64,000 nt of DNA from Candidatus Planktophila versatilis (GTDB lineage: Bacteria > Actinomycetota > Actinomycetes > Nanopelagicales > Nanopelagicaceae). The position numbers and the translations under genes are program-made. The notes below the pieces were generated by a model, which was not told the origin of the DNA, did no database searches, and saw only the letters and a program-made list of their open reading frames with translations. The stretch's first letter is position 1. Every line of letters begins with the position of its first letter. The stretch spans positions 558,001 to 622,000 of the forward strand of contig NZ_CP016774.1 of NCBI RefSeq assembly GCF_002288105.1, given 5' to 3'. This document shows positions 37,039 through 45,900 of the stretch, in pieces.

Positions 37039-39495
37039 ATGCGCGCACCGTTATCGTGGATCAAGGAATTTGTTGAGATCCCGGCCTCCATTACCGCAGA
37101 ACAAATCTCTGATGCCCTGATCCGCGTTGGTTTTGAAGTGGAAGAGATTATTCATCAGGGCGCAGACCTGACAGGCCCCTTGGTATTTGCCAAGGTATTA
37201 AGCATTGAAGAGATTACCGAGTTTAAGAAAGCCATTCGATATGTGGGTCTTGATTGTGGCGAGAAGCAGACCCGTTATGTCATTTGTGGGGCAACAAATT
37301 TTGCGGTTGGAGATTTGGTAGTCGCAGCTCTGCCGGGTGCAGTACTGCCAGGAGATTTCAAAATCGGTGCTCGTGAAACATACGGCAAAGTTTCCAACGG
37401 AATGATCTGTTCGGCCCGCGAACTTGGGATTGGAGATGACCACTCCGGAATCATGACATTTACAGAGGGATCAGTTGCGATCGGAGCCGATGCAATTGAA
37501 GCGCTATTAATCAATGATGTCATATTCGATGTCGCCGTCAATCCGGACCGTGGCTATGCCTTGAGTATCCGCGGCATTGCACGTGAGGTTGCTGGCTCGC
37601 TAGGTCTTTCATATACCGACCCAGTTGATGCACTTCGCACACTTAAATTTACTGACACAGGCAAGGGTGTGAGTGCAAAGATTGCCGACCCAGCAACTGC
37701 CTCGGTGTTTTACTTACGAACCCTTTCACACTTTGATGCCAAGGCCACAACTCCAATCTGGATGCGCAGAAGGATTGAAAAGATGGGCATGCGCTCTATC
37801 TCCTTGGTTGTAGATGTCACTAACTATGTGATGCTGGAATTGGGTCAGCCACTTCACGCCTTCGATAAATCAAAGATAAAGGGTGGCCTCACCATTAAGC
37901 GGGCGGGCAAGGCGCAACCATTTACCACTCTCGATGGTCAGGTGCGCCAATTAGATCCTGATGACCTTATGGTCTGCGATGACGAGCAACCACTTGCACT
38001 AGCTGGAACAATGGGTGGAGCGTTCTCAGAAATTTCAGAGACAACGACCGAGATAGCACTCGAAGCGGTTCGATTTGATCCAACCTGCGTTGCTAAGAAT
38101 TCACGGCGGCACAAGCTTTCTTCGGAGGCCTCACGTCGTTTGGAACGAAGTGTGGATCCCTCCCTTGCACAATTTGCATCCGCTCGTTTCGTGCAGTTAT
38201 TGACTGAAAATAGCCCAGCGCAACACGTAGCAACTGTGATTGCTGGCGAACCTCGATTTAGCCCCATGGTCGAAGTGGATCCGACATATATCTCTCGCAT
38301 TATGGGTGTAGATGTGGCCCCTGCTGAAATAGTCAAGATTCTTCGCACCATTGGATGTGAAGTGAACGAAAAGACTTTCGAAGTAAATCCTCCATCTTGG
38401 CGTGCTGATTTACTCGGCCAAGCAGATTTCACGGAAGAAATTGCTCGCATGGTTGGCTTTGACAAGATTCCGTCGATTCTTCCGCCACGACCAAAGCACG
38501 CATCACTCACTCATTCCCAGAAGCGTCGTCGCGCAGTTTCGATGATGCTAGCTAGTCGGGGTTTGGCTGAAGTTCAAACTTTTCCCTTCACCAACCAAGA
38601 AACAATTGAGGCGTTGGGCTTCCTGGGTGAGCGCGCATCGACATATCGCATTGCAAATCCGATGTCGGAAGAGTTACCGTTGCTGCGAGTACACATGGTC
38701 CCAGGATTGTTGGAAGTCGCGCAGCGCAATATCAGCAGAGGTGCAAAAGACTTTGCAATCTTTGAGATGGGATCTATTTTCCGAGGGGTCCAAAAACTGG
38801 TGCCGATGATCTCACCAGTGCTAGGTCAAAAACCGAGTTCGGAGGAGATTGCATCTATTTACGCCAGTTTGCCACCACAGGCTTTCCACGTTGCGGGGCT
38901 ACTGGTTGGAAAAGTGGAGAACGAGGACTGGCAAGGTAAACCACGTTCTTACACCTGGCAGGACGCAATCGCATTTGCGCAGGAAGTCCTGCAGCTGTGC
39001 AATCACTCTTGGACAATAAAGCGTTCGGATATTGCGCCGTGGCATCCTGGCCGTTGCGCTGAATTACTCATTGACGGCAAACCTGTTGCCCATGCGGGCG
39101 AACTTCATCCAAGGATCGTAGAGATGTATGGTCTTCCTGAACGTTCCTCAGCTTTTGCAGTTGCACTCAATGCGTTGCCAGATTCACCTTTGGTCCGTCC
39201 CTCTACCGTGGGCACTATGCCGGCTGCGCTCCAAGATGTGGCGCTGATTATCGATGCATCGGTCTCAGCGCTAGAGGTCGAGCAGGCGCTGCGGGCAGGT
39301 GCGGGCGAGCTCCTAGAATCAATCTCGCTCTTTGACCGCTACGACAAAATAGGTGACGGCAAGATTTCTTTGGCCTTCTCCTTAGTTTTCCGAGCTGCGG
39401 ACCGCACCCTCACGGGGGCAGAAGTCAGCGCGCTGCGAGATTCAGCGGTGAAATCAGCGGAGAAAGCTACTGGCGCAGTTCTGCGTACTGCATAA
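37039..39495 (+). CDS. pheT: Phenylalanyl-tRNA synthetase beta subunit
   Basis: 818 residues. Begins MRAPLSWIKEFVEIPASITAE directly after pheS. Domains in order: a tRNA-binding OB-fold (~40-150; VICGATNFAVGDLVVAALPG), the B3/B4 editing domain (~215-395; SLVVDVTNYVMLELGQPLHA), the B5 domain (~405-475), the catalytic-like core, and a C-terminal FDX-ACB anticodon domain (~724-817; SISLFDRYDKIGDGKISLAF). The stop codon TAA at 39493-39495 lies within the first ARG box of the argC promoter, so the arg control region intrudes into pheT. Confidence 0.96.
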   Translation: MRAPLSWIKEFVEIPASITAEQISDALIRVGFEVEEIIHQGADLTGPLVFAKVLSIEEITEFKKAIRYVGLDCGEKQTRYVICGATNFAVGDLVVAALPGAVLPGDFKIGARETYGKVSNGMICSARELGIGDDHSGIMTFTEGSVAIGADAIEALLINDVIFDVAVNPDRGYALSIRGIAREVAGSLGLSYTDPVDALRTLKFTDTGKGVSAKIADPATASVFYLRTLSHFDAKATTPIWMRRRIEKMGMRSISLVVDVTNYVMLELGQPLHAFDKSKIKGGLTIKRAGKAQPFTTLDGQVRQLDPDDLMVCDDEQPLALAGTMGGAFSEISETTTEIALEAVRFDPTCVAKNSRRHKLSSEASRRLERSVDPSLAQFASARFVQLLTENSPAQHVATVIAGEPRFSPMVEVDPTYISRIMGVDVAPAEIVKILRTIGCEVNEKTFEVNPPSWRADLLGQADFTEEIARMVGFDKIPSILPPRPKHASLTHSQKRRRAVSMMLASRGLAEVQTFPFTNQETIEALGFLGERASTYRIANPMSEELPLLRVHMVPGLLEVAQRNISRGAKDFAIFEMGSIFRGVQKLVPMISPVLGQKPSSEEIASIYASLPPQAFHVAGLLVGKVENEDWQGKPRSYTWQDAIAFAQEVLQLCNHSWTIKRSDIAPWHPGRCAELLIDGKPVAHAGELHPRIVEMYGLPERSSAFAVALNALPDSPLVRPSTVGTMPAALQDVALIIDASVSALEVEQALRAGAGELLESISLFDRYDKIGDGKISLAFSLVFRAADRTLTGAEVSALRDSAVKSAEKATGAVLRTA

Positions 39496-39527
39496 ATATG
39501 CACATCCGTGCATAAATATGCTATAGT
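39489..39527 (+). promoter_or_regulatory. Tandem ARG boxes and promoter of the arginine operon
   Basis: Two near-identical 14-mers, TGCATAAATATGCA at 39489-39502 and TGCATAAATATGCT at 39509-39522, lie 20 bp apart centre to centre, two turns of the helix. The first is a perfect palindrome. This is the form of ArgR operators, and argR is in the operon. The second box touches the -10 TATAGT (39522-39527); TGCACA at 39499-39504 is a -35 candidate with 17-bp spacing. The -10 is followed by six bases and the argC ATG, so the mRNA is probably leaderless. Bound ArgR would block RNA polymerase directly. Confidence 0.8.
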
Positions 39528-39533
39528 GAGATT

Positions 39534-40553
39534 ATGAAAACTGGGATTATCGGCGGCAGTGGATATGCAGGAGGAGAACTCCTGCGGCTGCTAGCTGGGC
39601 ACCCACATTTTCAGGTAGCCGCTGTTGCGGCTCATTCCAATGCGGGGGAGTTGATTACTTCGATTCATCCACAACTTAGAAGTTATGAAAATCAGAAGTT
39701 CATTGCCTTCTCAGCCGAAGCATTTACCGATTGCCAGCTGATCTTTCTTGCACTGCCACATGGAGAATCTTCGAAGATAATTTCGCAACTTCCTAAGGGA
39801 GCAAAGATTGTTGATTTAGGTGCGGATTACAGATTAAGCGATGCCCAGCAGTGGGAGAAGTATTACGGTGGCACACACGCCGGGACCTGGAGCTATGGGC
39901 TAGCTGATATCGCGCAGTACAAGAGCGCAATTGCACAGGCGCAATACGTTGCAAACCCAGGATGCTATGCGACAGCTATCGCACTGGGAGCCGCACCGGC
40001 TTCTAGTATCGCTGATCTCTCTGATTGCGTGGTCGTGGCTGCATCAGGAACAACTGGCGCCGGCAGAAATGCAAAGGTAAATCTACTCGCCAGTGAGGTT
40101 TCAGGGTCTCTGAGTTCCTACAAATTCGGTGGAACACATCAACACACCCCTGAAATCGAAGAGACGTTGAGCAAAATTAGTGGGCAAGATGTGAAGATTT
40201 CTTTCACTCCAGTCTTGGCTCCGATGCCAAGAGGAATCCTGGCAACGGTTACTGCCAAGCTGACCAAGAAGATTACCTCTGAAGAGGCACATCAGCTTTA
40301 TAGCGATTATTTTGCAGATTCAGCATTTGTTTCAGTGCTTGAATTTGTAGTCATGCCAAAGACATCAGCTGTTTTGGGATCCAATAATGTGCAGATGCAG
40401 GTTGCAGTTGACGCTCACACCTCAAGACTTGTTGTTTCAGTAGCGATAGATAATCTAGGTAAGGGCGCCGCGGGGCAAGCTATTCAAAACGCCAACATCA
40501 TGTGTGGTTTTGCTGAGACTGCCGGACTCGATTTCGATGGGATTGGCGCGTGA
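39534..40553 (+). CDS. argC: N-acetyl-gamma-glutamyl-phosphate reductase
   Basis: 339 residues. NADPH-dependent third step of ornithine synthesis. GIIGGSGYAGGELLRLLAGH (~4-23) is the dinucleotide motif; the catalytic cysteine is in VANPGCYATAI (~138-148), and APMPRGILATV (~227) lies near the substrate pocket. First gene of the operon, directly behind the ARG boxes. It is followed by argB through a GTGA overlap; the argJ gene that normally lies between argC and argB in Actinobacteria is absent. Confidence 0.95.
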   Translation: MKTGIIGGSGYAGGELLRLLAGHPHFQVAAVAAHSNAGELITSIHPQLRSYENQKFIAFSAEAFTDCQLIFLALPHGESSKIISQLPKGAKIVDLGADYRLSDAQQWEKYYGGTHAGTWSYGLADIAQYKSAIAQAQYVANPGCYATAIALGAAPASSIADLSDCVVVAASGTTGAGRNAKVNLLASEVSGSLSSYKFGGTHQHTPEIEETLSKISGQDVKISFTPVLAPMPRGILATVTAKLTKKITSEEAHQLYSDYFADSAFVSVLEFVVMPKTSAVLGSNNVQMQVAVDAHTSRLVVSVAIDNLGKGAAGQAIQNANIMCGFAETAGLDFDGIGA

Positions 40554-41335
40554 TTATCGTGAAGTTCGGTGGCCATGCGATGTCGGATTCACATGGTGAA
40601 TTTGCGCAAGCTATTGCAGATGCCATCTCTCAGGGGGTCGAGATCGTGATTGTTCATGGTGGTGGGCCACAAATTGGTTCGGCACTTGAATCAGCTGGGA
40701 TTACAACGGAATTTATCGGCGGATTTCGCGTCACCACCCCTGAGGTTTTCCAGATCGTTGAGAGAGTGTTAGCAAAAGAGATTGGTCCTGCCGTTGCACA
40801 GTCCCTATGCAGCCACGGAATCAAAGCGGTTGCTATCTCTGGTCGGGATTCTAAAACGCTGATTGCAGAGAAGTTGACCACTTTAGTAGATGGAACAAGA
40901 GCTGATTTAGGTCTTGTCGGAACTGTTATTGAAGTGAACCCCGAAAAGATTCAAACACTAGTGACACAAGGAAGCGTGCCAGTCATTTCACCCGTAGCAA
41001 CGGATGCACTTGGCACACATGGATTTAACGTCAATGCTGATATCGCAGCGGCGGCAATCGCAGGTGCGTTAGAAGCCCAATGGCTGATCATCATGACTGA
41101 TGTCGAGGGAATCTATCGGAATTGGCCGGATAAGGATTCATTAATCTCAGAGATTTCTGTGGAAGAGTTGCAAGGGATTAAATCTACATTTGCAGATGGG
41201 ATGGCCCCCAAGGTGCAATCTTGCTTAGATGCCATTGGCGCAGGTGCACATGCGGTGCGGATTATTGATGGCAGAAACCCCGAGGCCCTGAAGAGCGCAC
41301 TCCTTGGCGTTGGCGGAACGTTGGTCTTCGCATGA
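40550..41335 (+). CDS. argB: Acetylglutamate kinase, short form
   Basis: 261 residues from GTG 40550, overlapping the argC stop by 4 nt. Phosphorylates N-acetylglutamate. IIVKFGGHAM (~2-11) is the phosphate-binding strand, VIVHGGGPQIG (~33-43) the substrate loop, GGFRVTTPEVF the acetylglutamate site and NVNADIAAAAIAG the nucleotide site. Arginine-inhibited hexameric enzymes have an extra N-terminal helix of 20-30 residues and a C-terminal EIFTxxGxGT segment; here the protein begins at the first strand and the end reads ALKSALLGVGGTLVFA. It thus looks like the short arginine-insensitive dimeric type. No in-frame start upstream would supply the helix. Confidence 0.93.
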   Translation: MIIVKFGGHAMSDSHGEFAQAIADAISQGVEIVIVHGGGPQIGSALESAGITTEFIGGFRVTTPEVFQIVERVLAKEIGPAVAQSLCSHGIKAVAISGRDSKTLIAEKLTTLVDGTRADLGLVGTVIEVNPEKIQTLVTQGSVPVISPVATDALGTHGFNVNADIAAAAIAGALEAQWLIIMTDVEGIYRNWPDKDSLISEISVEELQGIKSTFADGMAPKVQSCLDAIGAGAHAVRIIDGRNPEALKSALLGVGGTLVFA

Positions 41336-42489
41336 AGCGTTGGATAAATTCACTTCAAGATAATTACGGAACTCCTTCCATCGAGTTAGTCTCTGGAAAA
41401 GGTTCATATGTCAAAGATGCCCAAGGCAAGCTGTACCTAGATTTTTTGGCTGGCATCGCCACTAATGTTTTGGGCCATGGCCATCCTGCAATTGTGAAAG
41501 CTGTGACAAAACAGGTTTCTACATTGGGTCATGTGAGTAATTTCTATGCCCACCCTAATGTGCTGCAATTGGCTGAGAAACTACAGAAGTTCACCGGTGA
41601 TAAGTCAGCACGAGTCTTCTTCTGCAATTCTGGCGCGGAAGCAAATGAGGCGGCCCTGAAGCTAAGTCGTCGCACGGGTAGAACTAGCGTTGTTGCAACG
41701 AAGGAATCTTTCCACGGTAGAACGATGGGCGCGCTATCACTCACCGGTCAGCCATCAAAACGAAATCCATTTAAGCCGTTACTTCGCGGGATCTCCCACG
41801 TCACCTTCGGTGATTCACGTGCGATGAAGCGAAAGATCAATAAGAGAACTGCCATGGTAATTGTCGAACCCATCATGGGCGAAGCCGGGGTCATTGTCCC
41901 GCCTGCTAATTACTTACAAGATGTTCGTAGATATTGCGATGAGAACGGTGCTCTCCTCGTCTTCGACTGCGTGCAGACAGGGATGGGTCGCACCGGTGAC
42001 TGGTTTGGCTATGAGTATTCAGGTGTTAAGCCCGATGTGATTACCTTGGCTAAAGGCTTAGGAGGAGGACTCCCACTTGGAGCGATGATCGCACTTGGTC
42101 CTGCCTCTCATCTTTTTAAAGCCGGCGATCACGGTTCAACTTTTGGTGGAAATCCGATTGCAACGGCGGCAGCACTTGCCGTGATTTCCGCAATCGAAAA
42201 AGAAAAGATTCTCATCCATGTTAATGAAGTGAGTTCCTATCTTTTTGCCGAACTCGCTCTTGTTCCGGGTGTTACCGAGGTACGAGGAGCAGGGCTACTG
42301 ATTGGACTTACCCTGGATCAGGGATGTGCGAAGGAGCTTGTGAAGAAGAGCCAAGAGCTGGGGCTACTGATTAATGCACCGAGTGAATCAATTATTCGTA
42401 TTGCGCCAGCTCTGAATATTTCATTACGTGATGCAAAGAAGTTTGTAACGATATTCACTGCAGCCCTAGCGCAGGTGCGTCATGGCTAG
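41332..42489 (+). CDS. argD: Acetylornithine aminotransferase
   Basis: 385 residues. PLP-dependent class III aminotransferase for the fourth step of ornithine synthesis, possibly also in lysine synthesis. GNGAEAN-type pocket reads CNSGAEANEAALKLSR (~99-114), FHGRTMGALSLTGQ (~128), and the PLP lysine is in ITLAKGLGGGLPLGAM (~238-253). The usual DEVQTG motif reads DCVQTGMGRTG: the aspartate (212) that pairs with PLP is kept, but the next glutamate is a cysteine (213). ATGA overlap with argB; argR overlaps its end by 8 nt. Confidence 0.93.
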   Translation: MKRWINSLQDNYGTPSIELVSGKGSYVKDAQGKLYLDFLAGIATNVLGHGHPAIVKAVTKQVSTLGHVSNFYAHPNVLQLAEKLQKFTGDKSARVFFCNSGAEANEAALKLSRRTGRTSVVATKESFHGRTMGALSLTGQPSKRNPFKPLLRGISHVTFGDSRAMKRKINKRTAMVIVEPIMGEAGVIVPPANYLQDVRRYCDENGALLVFDCVQTGMGRTGDWFGYEYSGVKPDVITLAKGLGGGLPLGAMIALGPASHLFKAGDHGSTFGGNPIATAAALAVISAIEKEKILIHVNEVSSYLFAELALVPGVTEVRGAGLLIGLTLDQGCAKELVKKSQELGLLINAPSESIIRIAPALNISLRDAKKFVTIFTAALAQVRHG

Positions 42490-42958
42490 TGTGAGCGCAC
42501 GGAGAGCAAAGGCGATTTCGCTGATTAAGGGCGGGCTCATTCATTCCCAATCTGATCTAGTGAAAGAGCTGAAAAAGGCTGGCTTTGCAGTTACCCAAGC
42601 CACCGCTAGCCGTGACCTGGAAGAGATCGGCGCTGTACGGGGCAGATCAGCCACGGGCGATTCGGTCTACACGATCTCGTCTTCAGGTGAGGCTTCACTT
42701 TCGCGTTCTATGCCGCTGCCTTCCGAACTAATTCTCTCTGTCGAATCGAGTGGAAATCTAGCGGTTATTCACACTCCACCCGGGGGAGCACAATTGCTTG
42801 CAAGTTCACTCGATCACTCTGGAATATCTTCCATTATTGGAACAATCGCAGGTGACGACACGGTCTTAGTTGTCGCTAGAAAAGCAAGCGGTGGGGCGCA
42901 ACTAGCGAAAGAATTACTCTCATACGGGCAAGTCAAGAAGGTTAGAGGGAGAAAATAA
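42482..42958 (+). CDS. argR: Arginine repressor ArgR
   Basis: 158 residues. N-terminal winged helix-turn-helix (~1-75; SQSDLVKELKKAGFAVTQATASRDLEEIGAV) and C-terminal hexamerisation/arginine-binding domain with IIGTIAGDDTVLVV (~116-129), where the aspartates bind arginine. Expected to bind the two boxes at 39489-39522 and so control its own operon. Overlaps argD by 8 nt; its TAA stop shares one base with the argH ATG. In most Actinobacteria argF precedes argR and argG follows it; neither is present here. Confidence 0.94.
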   Translation: MASVSARRAKAISLIKGGLIHSQSDLVKELKKAGFAVTQATASRDLEEIGAVRGRSATGDSVYTISSSGEASLSRSMPLPSELILSVESSGNLAVIHTPPGGAQLLASSLDHSGISSIIGTIAGDDTVLVVARKASGGAQLAKELLSYGQVKKVRGRK

Positions 42959-44385
42959 TGGCGCTCTGGGGCGGAAGGTTTTCGCAGTCTCCGGCGGAGG
43001 CTGTATTTGCGCTCTCACAAAGTGTGCAATTTGATTGGCGTTTGGCTCCTTATGATCTTCGTTCATCACTTGCCCATCTGTCGGTACTAGAAAGCAGTGG
43101 GCTTCTTGATAAGAAGGTGGCTGCAGCAATTCGAAAGGCTTTAGAAGAGCTAGTTGCGGAAGTGGCTTCCGGAAAGTTCACCTATCTTGCAACTGATGAA
43201 GATGTTCATAGCGCCTTAGAACGCGGTCTTACTAAAAAACTTGGTGAAATCGGAGGCGCACTACGCGCCGGTAGATCACGTAATGATCAGGTGGCAACAG
43301 ATCTGCGACTTTATGCCATGGATGCGATGATTTCGATTGCTTTATCAATAGCCGAACTGCAAGAAGCCCTGATAGCAAAAGCAACCGAATACTCGGATGC
43401 TCCGGCTCCCGGATTTACTCACCTGCAACATGCACAGCCCGTGCTCTTTGGGCATGAGATTGCAAAGCATGTGCACGCATTTGCGCGAGATCTAGATCGT
43501 ATTCAAGATTGGCTCACTCGCACATCTGTCAGCCCACTTGGCTCAGGTGCACTGGCTGGATCATCCTTGCCGTTAGCACCGGAGGTCACTGCGAAAGTAC
43601 TTGGTTTTACATCCAGTGCCGCTAATTCAATTGATGCCGTATCTGATCGTGATTTTGTTGCCGAAGCGCTATTCATTCTCTCCATGGTGGGAGTTCATCT
43701 CTCACGAATCGGTGAAGAATGGTGCATCTGGTCGACCACTGAATTTGGTTGGGCACGAGTATCAGATGCTTACTCCACTGGTTCCTCCATCATGCCGCAG
43801 AAGAAAAACCCGGATATGGCAGAGCTTGCACGTGGCAAGTCAGGTCGTCTGATTGGAAATCTCACTGGCGTTCTTGCCATGCTCAAAGGTCTGCCCTTTG
43901 CATATAACCGCGATCTGCAAGAAGATAAAGAGCCACTCTTTGATTCCATTGATACCGTCTTGCTCGTTCTTCCGGCAGTGACCGGGATGGTGGCAACTAC
44001 TGAATTCGATCGCGAGAAGATGGCACTTGCCGCACCTCTTGGTTTTTCACTTGCAACTGAAATTGCTGATTACTTGGTCAGGGCACACATCCCATTTTCG
44101 CAAGCACATGAAGCTGCTGGCAAATGTGTTGCACTCTGTGAATCATCTGGCCGCCAACTTCACCAGCTCACCGATGATGAGTTTGCAAAGATTCATCCAG
44201 CGCTCAAAGGCGATGTTCGAGATGTGCTCACTGTGCAGGGCGCACTTGCATCTCGTACGACACGTGGTGGCACCGCACCCTCTGCGCTAGCGCAACAATT
44301 GAGTGAGGCAAAAAGTTCTCTGGAAAAGACTCGCAGCGAATTCACTGCCGCAGCCAAAGCATTTTCGACCATGATGGGTGCGTGA
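42958..44385 (+). CDS. argH: Argininosuccinate lyase
   Basis: 475 residues. Cleaves argininosuccinate to arginine and fumarate. LWGGRFSQSPAEAVF (~3-17) is the N-terminal signature, DEDVHSALERGL (~81) the first conserved region, GRSRNDQVATDLRLY (~105) the second, TFTHLQ-type motif reads GFTHLQHAQPV (~152), and GSSIMPQKKNPD (~276-287) is the fumarase-superfamily signature with the catalytic serine. Last arg gene of the operon, followed by tyrS through a 4-nt overlap. Its substrate-making enzyme ArgG is not encoded in this window. Confidence 0.95.
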   Translation: MALWGGRFSQSPAEAVFALSQSVQFDWRLAPYDLRSSLAHLSVLESSGLLDKKVAAAIRKALEELVAEVASGKFTYLATDEDVHSALERGLTKKLGEIGGALRAGRSRNDQVATDLRLYAMDAMISIALSIAELQEALIAKATEYSDAPAPGFTHLQHAQPVLFGHEIAKHVHAFARDLDRIQDWLTRTSVSPLGSGALAGSSLPLAPEVTAKVLGFTSSAANSIDAVSDRDFVAEALFILSMVGVHLSRIGEEWCIWSTTEFGWARVSDAYSTGSSIMPQKKNPDMAELARGKSGRLIGNLTGVLAMLKGLPFAYNRDLQEDKEPLFDSIDTVLLVLPAVTGMVATTEFDREKMALAAPLGFSLATEIADYLVRAHIPFSQAHEAAGKCVALCESSGRQLHQLTDDEFAKIHPALKGDVRDVLTVQGALASRTTRGGTAPSALAQQLSEAKSSLEKTRSEFTAAAKAFSTMMGA

Positions 44386-45662
44386 GAACAGTGACTTACG
44401 ATTTGTTAGATGACCTTAAGTGGCGTGGGCTTATTGCTCAGACAACAGACGAGGTCGAGCTGCGTAAGGCGCTAGCCAAGCCAATTACGCTCTATGTGGG
44501 CTTTGATCCGACGGCGCCGAGCATCCATGTGGGAAACCTCGTTGTTCTCTTTGTTCTACGCCGCTTTCAACTAGCTGGCCACAACCCGCTTCCGCTGGTT
44601 GGGGGAGCCACTGGCTTGGTGGGTGATCCCAGCGGTAAAAATGAAGAACGCACGCTGAATACAACTGAAGTTGTAGGGCAGTGGGTCGATCGTATAAAGG
44701 GGCAGCTTTCAAAGTTCATGGACTTTGAGTCGAGCAAGAATCCGGCAGTGATGGTCAATAACCTGGACTGGACTGCGCCCATGTCGGCCATTGAGTTCTT
44801 ACGCGACATTGGAAAGCACTTTAGCGTTAATCAAATGCTGAATAAGGATGCGGTTTCATCTCGACTTGAAAAAGATGGCATTTCTTACACTGAGTTTTCA
44901 TATCAAGTTCTCCAGTCGATGGATTACTTAGAACTTTACAAGCGCTATAACTGCACACTGCAAATAGGTGGCTCTGATCAATGGGGAAATATCACCGCTG
45001 GTCTAGATCTGATTCGACGTGTTGAAAGTGCAAGTGCGCATGCACTGACCGTGCCACTACTGACAAAAGCGGATGGAACTAAATTTGGTAAGACAGCCGG
45101 CGGAAGTGTGTGGCTCGATCCAGAGATGACCTCGCCATACGCCTTCTTCCAGTATTGGTTGAACTCTGATGATAATGATGTCATCAATTTCCTTAAGGTG
45201 TTTTCATTTAAATCACGCACCGAGATAGAAGCACTCGAATCAGCACACACCGCAAACCCTGGTGCACGCGAAGCTCATCGAGAACTTGCTAGAGAACTCA
45301 CCTCACTTGTTCATAGCCCCGAGATTGCAGCACGTGTTGAAGAAGCTGCCCGCGCACTCTTTGGTCAAGGTGATCTTGCAACACTGGATGAATCAACGCT
45401 GGCATCAGCTTTGGCGGAACTTCCACATACGCGAATTGAAAAGGGAGCCGAGATACCCACTTGGGTGGATTTGTTGGTGGCCACCGGTGTGGTTGATTCA
45501 AAATCTGCTGCTCGTCGGATCGTTAAAGAAGGTGGCGCATATCTCAATAATGAGAAGGTGGTTGGCGAAGATTTCCGTCTTCAAAAAACTGACTTTTTAT
45601 GCGGAAAATATGCAGTTTTGCGGAAAGGCAAGCGAGACCTGGCGGCGGTAGAGCTCGGATAG
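44382..45662 (+). CDS. tyrS: Tyrosyl-tRNA synthetase
   Basis: 426 residues from GTG 44382, which overlaps the argH stop; GTG 44391 is an alternative start. Class I synthetase: the HIGH-type motif is SIHVGN (~47-52) after YVGFDPTAPS, and the KMSKS-type motif is TKFGKT (~231-236). A C-terminal S4 domain (~358-422; TGVVDSKSAARRIVKEGGAYLNN) binds tRNA. The arg-tyrS neighbourhood is conserved in Actinobacteria, but co-transcription with arg genes would put tyrS under partial arginine control. The rRNA operon follows after about 480 nt. Confidence 0.95.
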   Translation: MRTVTYDLLDDLKWRGLIAQTTDEVELRKALAKPITLYVGFDPTAPSIHVGNLVVLFVLRRFQLAGHNPLPLVGGATGLVGDPSGKNEERTLNTTEVVGQWVDRIKGQLSKFMDFESSKNPAVMVNNLDWTAPMSAIEFLRDIGKHFSVNQMLNKDAVSSRLEKDGISYTEFSYQVLQSMDYLELYKRYNCTLQIGGSDQWGNITAGLDLIRRVESASAHALTVPLLTKADGTKFGKTAGGSVWLDPEMTSPYAFFQYWLNSDDNDVINFLKVFSFKSRTEIEALESAHTANPGAREAHRELARELTSLVHSPEIAARVEEAARALFGQGDLATLDESTLASALAELPHTRIEKGAEIPTWVDLLVATGVVDSKSAARRIVKEGGAYLNNEKVVGEDFRLQKTDFLCGKYAVLRKGKRDLAAVELG

Positions 45663-45768
45663 CCGTTTGGGTGAAATCTCAAAAACGCCACTTTTTACGC
45701 ATAAATGCTGCAATTTTTCACTGTTTTTAACTAAGCGATTATGTATATTTTCGGCCAATTAGACGGAT
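45663..45768. other. AT-rich spacer between tyrS and rRNA promoters
   Basis: About 100 nt with several A and T runs (CAAAAACGCC, ACTTTTTACGC, ATTTTTCACTG). It may contain the tyrS transcript end and an upstream element for the rRNA promoter. No strong stem-loop terminator and no gene was found. Confidence 0.35.
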
Positions 45769-45797
45769 TTGACCCCTAGGGGAGCGCCCCCTATAGT
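45769..45797 (+). promoter_or_regulatory. rRNA promoter P1
   Basis: TTGACC at 45769-45774 and TATAGT at 45792-45797 with an exact 17-bp spacer, preceded by AT-rich sequence. This is among the best matches to the housekeeping sigma consensus in the window and lies about 350 nt upstream of 16S. Confidence 0.8.
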
Positions 45798-45871
45798 TAC
45801 GCTCCTTGCTGTGGAACGGACTCAAACGAGGTCGTACAGCATTTCCCCAAATCTAGGCCATTTTGCCCGTT

Positions 45872-45900
45872 TTGACGCGTGCGAAGCCATGGACTAGATT
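45872..45900 (+). promoter_or_regulatory. rRNA promoter P2
   Basis: TTGACG at 45872-45877 and TAGATT at 45895-45900, again with an exact 17-bp spacer, 103 bp downstream of P1. Tandem promoters of this kind are usual for rRNA operons. Confidence 0.75.
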
